A DNA stretch of 64,000 bases, taken from JBCCTX01 sp965263105 (GTDB lineage Bacteria > Bacteroidota > Bacteroidia > J057). The stretch is from NCBI GenBank assembly GCA_965263105.1, contig CBDHGL010000002.1, positions 62,001 to 126,000 of the forward strand. Direction: 5' to 3'. Both the position numbers and the translations under genes were made by a program. Below, in pieces: positions 59,001 to 64,000 of this stretch. The notes beneath the pieces are model-generated. The model was not told the DNA's origin, searched no databases, and worked only from the letters and a program-made list of their open reading frames with translations. The first letter of the stretch is position 1, and each line of letters opens with the position of its first letter.

Positions 59001-59819
59001 GTAATTCCCCGGTAGTTTTACTTGCCAAAGGATAAAGCGCATCATCAGGACAATTCCAGCAAAGATGAGATTTGAGCTTACATTTCGCTTGAGGACTTCG
59101 ATAAAAAACTGGCGGGAAGAAAGGAGGAGGGAAATGATTCCCAAAAGTAAAAAAGAGAATACGCCAATGCGGACATTTTTCCTGAGCCAAATGGGGTCAA
59201 AATTTTCAATCGCATATATGGGATCCCCATCTGGGTCATGAATAGTAATTGTCGAAGTTTGTTGTGCTTCTGGGTCTGGATTGGATTCAGGGTCTACCAC
59301 TTGTAGTACCCGCAATTGGTCGGGCGTTAGCCGTTGGTAATAATCTCCTAGATAGACAAAAGGAGATAGGAAGTCATTAACCACTGGAAAATCAATGGAA
59401 AGGGGCATCAGCATGACTTTCATCCGCGACTTTACGCGAAGGCGTATTTGATAATACCTGCGTCCGTCAAACTGTATAACCTTCTTATTCGAGAGATTGT
59501 CTAGGGTTTCAATCCTTTTTTGAGCTGGCAAGAAGGCATTATTTGACCAGAAAAAAAGATTGTTGTAGGGGTCATATTCTAAGGTGCAGCTTATACAGGT
59601 TGAATGCTCATCTTGATTCTCATTTTGAAATTGATCAATACAATTTGCCAAGGAGCTTTCAATGTGATTTTTCAATTTCCCTAAAAGGCGTTCGTCTGTA
59701 TTGTATACATCATAGACATACAAGGCGGAACTAACCGTCAGGCAGAGATATCCTACAAATAACCAAAAAAGATCCTTTTTTAAGGGAATACGAATCATAA
59801 GCCAATCTTGGGATGACAC
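56046..59819 (-). CDS. NtrY-like membrane sensor histidine kinase
   Basis: A 1,257-residue kinase. The N-terminus is a helix plus an extracytoplasmic domain with a CISC motif, then about six helices (about 225-480), a second large extracytoplasmic domain with DCKDC (about 500-930), a helix, HAMP (TITRPLKLIQNRLASTRLGD), HisKA with KQVAHEIKNPLTPMKLGIQH and an ATPase with NVIKNGLQAM, DYGKGM and GMGLGLAMVKRI. The HEIKNPLTPMKLG string is the NtrY type. No partner regulator is adjacent. It overlaps the large outer-membrane-type gene by 11 bp, so the two may work together. Confidence 0.93.
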   Translation of the reverse strand: MSSQDWLMIRIPLKKDLFWLFVGYLCLTVSSALYVYDVYNTDERLLGKLKNHIESSLANCIDQFQNENQDEHSTCISCTLEYDPYNNLFFWSNNAFLPAQKRIETLDNLSNKKVIQFDGRRYYQIRLRVKSRMKVMLMPLSIDFPVVNDFLSPFVYLGDYYQRLTPDQLRVLQVVDPESNPDPEAQQTSTITIHDPDGDPIYAIENFDPIWLRKNVRIGVFSFLLLGIISLLLSSRQFFIEVLKRNVSSNLIFAGIVLMMRFILWQVKLPGNYLDIELFSPTVVAFHSLAPSLGELTLNIFTFALVVAIVFQSFYRILNSVYRRLIQRFEFMSLIFSCLTLFVGMYLLSTYYEIFISIVINSQIQIEFSNLFTTDFYSFLILLDAGVLLFAVILILLMICKFNILLGIKYGYSLPFWISQFTLIGLLAYYFFEPIIGRGYLLSYHIGTVVLCMVILFYVIFRMPFKRIFSYDLTNYVLLVIFISLTITSNLSQGIELYNQSKVERIGSQVLQERLELEVNFQSAQVGINSNIEEIYDRAESFRRISQFESWLNEEYIAPKFRGFETWTYIHPFETKPDTILLDGVKDFMVIKDYIKEIHEQNSQLYILENDLEDDWFIGEIPLFLDSARHYLLMLTIKSSNKQTEGLYPSLSMDRELYQQIRENQRVDYALYREGTLYTQNGKTVFPMYLEDHIQDFKTLTQSFSRNFKDYREFVIPGEKEQMAIAIVRYNFQGFLDILTRFSIVFYFFTITSLALILFPLYLIRWQRGDQAVNQIPLRSKIRLSVLIIVILPLLIIVGSLSGFVENEFEQEAETTLLETTSNVVQLLDSDCKDCYIDYEINREALSKRFKEIEPYLADDITIFDSKGRYIASNQEQIFQTGINSDLMNSEALNAFRYDGFARLVHKEKIGNQDFYAAYQPLLSDLHYPIAYINVASLGQQDRLNDQILDFLSYFVNTYLIIFLIVNLLAVLIANTITRPLKLIQNRLASTRLGDYNRKIDYKSSDEIGDIVLAYNLMLDKLSSSEAQLKQNQREKAWRQMAKQVAHEIKNPLTPMKLGIQHIDRAWNDKSIHLERMFPRFIRTLLSQIDTLSRIANSFSEFAKMPEPEKTEVSVSEVLLEVVDLYASTENTEWNLDIPKDPFWIYADRDQLGRCFQNVIKNGLQAMEEKSMMDVRIHRNGHNTCVVEIRDYGKGMSEEVQDMIFEPNFSTKSSGMGLGLAMVKRIIELSGGKISFESEKGEGTTFFIELPLLRNVV

Positions 59820-59827
59820 CCTTGTGT

Positions 59828-60460
59828 CTAATTTTCAGAATACCTATGGCGGGTCATTTGGAGCCGGGCTCGAGTAGCACTTGCACTATAGATTCTCGCT
59901 TCTATCAAGTGCTCAAATTCTTCTTTCAGGTATACAGGAACACGGAGCAAGGTTCTGGATAAGTCGGTTTGTTGGCGCTGGGTAATAAGATTGAAAATTA
60001 CGTTGGGATAATCCGATTGCAAATAGTAGTCGGAAATTTCATGCCATTCAATGACATTCTTAAGATTGGGAATACGAGTTAGCTGGTAGTTAACAATAAT
60101 GCCTCGGTCCGTTATGATCTGAACCAACAAGAGTCTAAGAGCCAAATAAAGGCAGCCCAAAATACATTCCCCTAGGATACTCAGCAGCCCCACATACAGA
60201 AAAGTTCGTTGGTTCACACCATTTAATTCCTGCGGTTGCAAGTAGCCTCCAAAACTGAAAAAGGAGGATATGCCTACTACAAACAGGACCAAGGCAAAAA
60301 GAGAAAAAACGATCGTAACGATGACCATCTCTGGGCGCTTCCAAATTAATACGGGTTGAGTAATTTGCTTGCGGTACCAAAAGGCTAACAATAGCCACGA
60401 AGGGGCTACCAATAGCGCTATTAATAGACTTAGATATACAATTAGTTCTAGTGTATCCAT
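59828..60460 (-). CDS. Hypothetical four-helix membrane protein
   Basis: I use the ATG at 60460 (MDTLELIVYLSLLIALLVAP). The 210-residue product has about three to four helices: residues 5-28, 44-70 and 83-105 with a fourth before residue 125. A soluble C-terminal part has GIIVNYQLTRIPNLKNVIEW, then HEISDYYLQSDYPNVIFNLI, a PH-like strand pattern of the bPH2 kind. No family can be named safely. It is 8 bp before the NtrY-like kinase and probably co-transcribed. Confidence 0.7.
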   Translation of the reverse strand: MDTLELIVYLSLLIALLVAPSWLLLAFWYRKQITQPVLIWKRPEMVIVTIVFSLFALVLFVVGISSFFSFGGYLQPQELNGVNQRTFLYVGLLSILGECILGCLYLALRLLLVQIITDRGIIVNYQLTRIPNLKNVIEWHEISDYYLQSDYPNVIFNLITQRQQTDLSRTLLRVPVYLKEEFEHLIEARIYSASATRARLQMTRHRYSEN

Positions 60461-60592
60461 TGCCAAGCAAAAAAATAAGGAAATCAACACCTAAGGAAAC
60501 CACGTGTTAAATTACAAACGTTTGGGCGTTAATAAAAGTTTATATTCTCCAAAATAAAGTAAAATTTATGTCTTCTTGATGTCAGTTTTGCC

Positions 60593-61558
60593 CTAATAGT
60601 AATTTCGGTTCATCAAATATCCCTTTACATAGTCTTTTATTCCCTCCTCTAGAGAATAAAATGCTTGCTTATAACCTAGGGTGCGCAATTTGCCCATGTT
60701 AGCTTCTGTAAAATATTGATACGTTTCCCGTATATCTTCTGGGGTATCGATAAATTCTATCTCGGGATCCATATCCAAGGCCCTAAATACGGACTTGCCC
60801 AGGTCGAGGAAGGTTCTGGCTTGTCCAGTACCTAGATTGTATATACCTGACTTGGTTCTTTGTTGAAGGAGAAAATATATGACCTGTACCACGTCTTTGA
60901 CGTATATAAAGTCTCGAAGTTGTTTCCCATCCTCAAAGGCGTCATTGTGTGAGCGAAATAATTTCAGTTTCCCGGTCTTATGGATCTGCCCGTAAGCATG
61001 ATATATAACACTGGCCATCCGCCTCTTGTGGAATTCATTGGGCCCATAAACGTTGAAAAATTTGACCCCTGCCCAAAAGAAGGGAGCTTCTTTTTGGTCC
61101 ATGGCCCAACAATCAAATGCATGTTTGCTTTTCCCGTAGGGGTTGAGGGGCCGTAAGGAAGAAATTGAGTCGTGATCATCAGCGAAGCCTTGCTCTCCCT
61201 GCCCATAAGTCGCAGCACTAGAAGCATAGATAAAAGGAATCTGCATGCTTGCCGACAACTCCCAAAGCTTTTGGGAATAGCGCAGGTTCAGCACCTCGAA
61301 GACTTGGGGATTGAGCTCTGTAGTGTCTGTCCTCGCCCCCAAATGTATGATTGCCTGAATCTCTTTTTCCTTTCCTTTTACCCAAGAAAAGAATTGATAG
61401 CGTGGAACGGTTTCGGTGAATTGCTTATGGCGAAAATTTCCTTGTTTATCCTTCCTAGAAAAATCATCGACCAAGACCAAATCCGTAAACTGTTGTTGGT
61501 TCAAATAGGTAAGCAAGCAACTTCCAATGAATCCGGCTGCGCCAGTTATAATGATCAT
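60593..61558 (-). CDS. hldD: ADP-L-glycero-D-manno-heptose 6-epimerase
   Basis: A 321-residue short-chain epimerase. The Rossmann motif is MIIITGAAGFIGSCLLTYLN, the D-loop VLVDDFSRKDKQGNFRHK, LGARTDTTE in place of a substrate loop, and the catalytic Y-x3-K in NPYGKSKHAFD. GPNEFHKRRMASVIYHAYGQ and DFIYVKDVVQVIYFLL complete the HldD signature. It makes the heptose unit of the lipopolysaccharide core. It is monocistronic here. Length is that of the family (about 310-330). Confidence 0.95.
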   Translation of the reverse strand: MIIITGAAGFIGSCLLTYLNQQQFTDLVLVDDFSRKDKQGNFRHKQFTETVPRYQFFSWVKGKEKEIQAIIHLGARTDTTELNPQVFEVLNLRYSQKLWELSASMQIPFIYASSAATYGQGEQGFADDHDSISSLRPLNPYGKSKHAFDCWAMDQKEAPFFWAGVKFFNVYGPNEFHKRRMASVIYHAYGQIHKTGKLKLFRSHNDAFEDGKQLRDFIYVKDVVQVIYFLLQQRTKSGIYNLGTGQARTFLDLGKSVFRALDMDPEIEFIDTPEDIRETYQYFTEANMGKLRTLGYKQAFYSLEEGIKDYVKGYLMNRNYY

Positions 61559-61802
61559 ACTGGGAAAAGATTTTTAGCTAAATAAGGCGATCTGTGCAAT
61601 TTTTTGGGAAAATTACAGAATAATCTGGAAGGTTACCAATAGTAGATTTTTACCCGCAAGGAATTCATGTCCTGATAGTTATATACTGATAATCAGGCAT
61701 TAAGAGTTATAGCCCCTTTATTTCTCTCCCAAGATAACTGTCTTAGCATGTTGACTTGAATTATGAAAGCTTCCATGGTACCCAAAATTTCATCTGAGAT
61801 AT

Positions 61803-61818
61803 TTGGATCATCATCCAA
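61803..61818. promoter_or_regulatory. 6-N4-6 palindrome before the RecQ C-terminal-like gene
   Basis: TTGGAT-CATC-ATCCAA is a perfect palindrome 15 bp upstream of the ATG at 61834. It could be an operator or a 5' hairpin in the message; the sequence alone does not decide. Confidence 0.35.
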
Positions 61819-61833
61819 TAAATTTAACAAACT

Positions 61834-62790
61834 ATGGAAAGTACTAAAACAAAAAATCGCAAAGTGAACATTCAGGAGGAAACGGAACTCATTCTGAAAA
61901 CGGTCCTCCTCCTGGATCATCCCTATGGAGCCAATTACTTAGTGAGGGTCTTGATGGGAAGCAAGGACTATGGGTTAAAAGAGGAAAGCCATATGGAATT
62001 AGAAACCTATGGTGCTTTGGGAGAAATGCATATGGGGAAAATCAAGGACATCGTCCATTTCCTCGTGCGTAAAAATTATCTCCATATTGCCGATAAGCGT
62101 TTTGGAGTCATTGGTATTACCGAGCAAGGGGAAGCTTACCTTGAACAGCCAGAGCCCCTGGAGGTCTCACCTCGCTACCTATATACCAATCGCTATGATC
62201 GCAGGCTATACAAAGCCCTACGTGGCATCAGGAAAGAGTTGGCAACACAAGTAAGTAAACCTCCATTCCATATCTTTACCGATTATACGCTTCAGTGCCT
62301 GGTCGAAGAGAAACCCAAAGACATTCTGTCCTTGAAGACTATCCCTGGTATTGGGGACTACAAGGCAGATGCTTATGGCAATGCCATTCTCCTCGCCTTA
62401 AAAGAGAATGAAACCCAGAAGGCTGAAGAGGCCCAGGTTCGAATGATGCAACGCGCCCAGTCTCCGAGCCACCAAGAGGTGAAGGCCCTATTTGAATCGG
62501 GAATGGATATCGAAGAAATGGCGGAAAAACGCCAAGTAAAAGCTAGTACCATTCGGACTTGCCTTTATCGCTTGCATGAAGCAGGAGAAGTTGACCTTAG
62601 CGCCTGGATTGAAAAGCAAGTGGGAGAACAAGAATTGGCCAAAGGGAGTGAGTATTTTCGCCAAACTCCGAATCTCCGGCTAAAGGAGGCCTTCGAAGAC
62701 CTAGGGATGGATTATGAAACCCTACGCCTTTGCCGCTTGTATGTCCACAAAATCTCTACTGTAGAAGAAGAATTGCGTTACGCCTCCTAG
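61834..62790 (+). CDS. RQC-HRDC-HTH protein lacking a helicase core (RecQ C-terminal-like)
   Basis: A 318-residue protein matching the C-terminal half of long RecQ helicases. Residues 15-110 form an RQC winged helix (ILKTVLLLDHPYGANYLVRV); 125-200 an HRDC domain (LYKALRGIRKELATQVSKPP and LKTIPGIGDYKADAYGNAIL); 215-300 two helix-turn-helix segments of the HTH_40 kind (MAEKRQVKASTIRTCLYRLH). The helicase motifs (Walker A, DEAH) are missing, and the upstream 275 bp contain no remnant of them. It may be a DNA-structure-binding accessory protein. A terminator follows at 62842. Confidence 0.85.
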   Translation: MESTKTKNRKVNIQEETELILKTVLLLDHPYGANYLVRVLMGSKDYGLKEESHMELETYGALGEMHMGKIKDIVHFLVRKNYLHIADKRFGVIGITEQGEAYLEQPEPLEVSPRYLYTNRYDRRLYKALRGIRKELATQVSKPPFHIFTDYTLQCLVEEKPKDILSLKTIPGIGDYKADAYGNAILLALKENETQKAEEAQVRMMQRAQSPSHQEVKALFESGMDIEEMAEKRQVKASTIRTCLYRLHEAGEVDLSAWIEKQVGEQELAKGSEYFRQTPNLRLKEAFEDLGMDYETLRLCRLYVHKISTVEEELRYAS

Positions 62791-62841
62791 TCCTTCATGG
62801 ACCGATATGCCCTAAAGGCAGATCAAACCCAAATGGACCTA

Positions 62842-62873
62842 GAGTCATCCTTTTAGGAGGATGGCTCATTTTT
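62842..62873 (+). terminator. Terminator after the RQC-HRDC gene
   Basis: GAGTCATCC / GGATGGCTC arms around TTTTAGGA, followed by ATTTTT, 52 bp after the stop. The arms, including one G-T wobble, equal those of the minus-strand terminator at 15503-15535. Confidence 0.8.
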
Positions 62874-62925
62874 ACATAGGCGGACAAAAGAAATCAGGGA
62901 ATGATTTCCTCAAATTATTTATGGA

Positions 62926-62972
62926 ACTATCTATACGAACTGAAAGGCTTACTTCTCTTTAGAGAATCCCTG
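62926..62972 (+). repeat. 47-bp dispersed repeat, copy B
   Basis: 41 of 47 bases match 1011-1057, same orientation. Here the hairpin is TTCTCT-TT-AGAGAA. It lies about 55 bp upstream of tgt, between its probable promoter and the preceding terminator. Confidence 0.6.
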
Positions 62973-63025
62973 TGCCGTTAGGTACACCATATGGGTAAAT
63001 AAGGTTTTTTGCGTAATTTTGTCGA

Positions 63026-64000
63026 ATGCAATTTACCCTTCTCCATACGGAAGAGAAAAGTCAGGCGAGAGCTGGGGTCATCGAAACAGAACACGGATAT
63101 ATAGAAACTCCCATTTTTATGCCCGTAGGAACGGTGGGAAGTGTAAAAGCTGTTTCCCAACAGGAATTGGCAGAGCAAATCAAGGCCCAGATCATCTTGG
63201 GAAATACCTATCACCTCTTTTTAAGGCCAGGAACAGAAATTCTCCGTGAAGCCGGAGGCCTTCATCACTTTATGCATTGGGATCGGCCCATCCTGACAGA
63301 TAGTGGTGGGTATCAGGTTTATAGCCTAGCTAACAACCGCAAATTAACCGAAGAAGGGGTTACTTTCAGCAATCATATCAACGGATCCAAACATCTTTTC
63401 ACACCAGAAGGTGTAATAGACTTGCAACGAGAAATAGGGTCTGACATCATGATGGTATTGGATGAGTGTCCTGCTTATCCCAGTGATTACGCCTATGCCA
63501 AGGAGTCTATGGAACTTACCCATGCCTGGGCACTGCGATGCAAAAACCATTATTTGAATCAGGAACCGCTGTACGGCTATTCCCAAGCTCTTTTCCCGAT
63601 CATACAAGGCAGTACCTATGAAGACTTACGGATACAATCAACTGAATTTATTGCCAGCCTGGATCTTCCAGGGAATGCTATTGGCGGTCTTTCTGTAGGA
63701 GAGCCACATGACATCATGTATAAATTGACGGATCTTTCCTGTCGAATTCTTCCCAAAGACAAACCTCGCTACTTAATGGGAGTAGGTACCCCTGAAAACC
63801 TCCTGGAATGTATTGCACTTGGGGTAGATATGTTTGACTGCGTACTCCCCACTCGAAATGCACGGCACGGGATGATTTTCACCCAGGAAGGGATTATGAA
63901 TATGAAAAACGAAAAGTTCGCCAGAGATTTTACTCCCATTGACCCCAATAGTGAACTTCCATACGACTCCTATTACTCACGCGCCTACCTCCGACACTTG
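63026..64000 (+). CDS. tgt: Queuine tRNA-ribosyltransferase (Tgt), 5' part
   Basis: The ATG at 63026 begins MQFTLLHTEEKSQARAGVIE and the frame is open to the window edge (325 codons visible of about 375). Motifs: TPIFMPVGTVGSVKAVSQQE, ILGNTYHLFLRPG, the catalytic Asp region LTDSGGYQVYSL, then MMVLDECPAYPSD, GGLSVGEP and GVDMFDCVLPTRNARHG with the second catalytic Asp. The zinc ligands lie beyond the window. The enzyme swaps guanine for preQ1 or queuine at position 34 of GUN-anticodon tRNAs. A -7-like box TAATTTTG (63014-63021) is so close to the ATG that the message may be almost leaderless. Confidence 0.97.
   Translation, partial: MQFTLLHTEEKSQARAGVIETEHGYIETPIFMPVGTVGSVKAVSQQELAEQIKAQIILGNTYHLFLRPGTEILREAGGLHHFMHWDRPILTDSGGYQVYSLANNRKLTEEGVTFSNHINGSKHLFTPEGVIDLQREIGSDIMMVLDECPAYPSDYAYAKESMELTHAWALRCKNHYLNQEPLYGYSQALFPIIQGSTYEDLRIQSTEFIASLDLPGNAIGGLSVGEPHDIMYKLTDLSCRILPKDKPRYLMGVGTPENLLECIALGVDMFDCVLPTRNARHGMIFTQEGIMNMKNEKFARDFTPIDPNSELPYDSYYSRAYLRHL

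Overview
The window looks like chromosomal DNA of a Bacteroidota bacterium, plausibly near Saprospiria or Cytophagia; the exact lineage is inferred. Signs are the fused CcoN-CcoO oxidase, a REC-cNMP-Crp regulator, many AraC and LytS/LytR genes, DUF-rich lipoproteins and weak Shine-Dalgarno sites.

Region 1 (1-17.1 kb) is respiratory. After a partial 2-hydroxyacid dehydrogenase and a DUF4136 lipoprotein, a minus-strand cluster runs ccoI - ccoS - ccoNO - ccoQ - ccoP - ccoG - ccoH - TauE/SafE-like gene: a cbb3 high-affinity oxidase with its assembly factors. Divergent from ccoI are two universal stress proteins, a FixL-like haem-PAS histidine kinase, a REC-cNMP-Crp regulator and another Usp. A palindrome GGTGAC-N4-GTCACC occurs upstream of ccoI and again inside the 3' end of ccoI, ahead of ccoS, which suggests an oxygen-responsive circuit. 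ccoP has an apparent one-base frameshift in its signal peptide.

Region 2 (17.1-22.0 kb) holds an AraC regulator, a secreted SRPBCC protein, a FtsX-type permease and an inverted pair of 109-bp intergenic repeats.

Region 3 (22.3 to about 42 kb) is the unusual part. It is a one-directional array of accessory genes separated by attC-like recombination sites, i.e. a sedentary integron array without an integrase in view. Cargo includes a decayed Gabija-like GajA/GajB pair, HigBA, an Rpn nuclease, an adenylate cyclase, an FAD oxidoreductase, a dienelactone-hydrolase-like enzyme with an AraC regulator, DUF6364-PIN, MazEF, DUF433/DUF5615 remnants, a GH43-like protein and MsrB. Four attC sites are split at the same position by a 304-bp ORF-less element in antisense orientation; a fifth copy is a fragment. 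These look like miniature group IIC-attC introns.

Region 4 (42.6-64 kb) returns to ordinary chromosome: a serine hydrolase, a LytS/LytR pair, small stress or secreted proteins, a metallophosphoesterase, a vanadium haloperoxidase-like protein, an AraC regulator, a very large NtrY-like kinase overlapping a 1.2-kb-residue outer-membrane-type protein, HldD, an orphan RecQ C-terminal module and the start of tgt. No tRNA, rRNA or CRISPR array was recognised.
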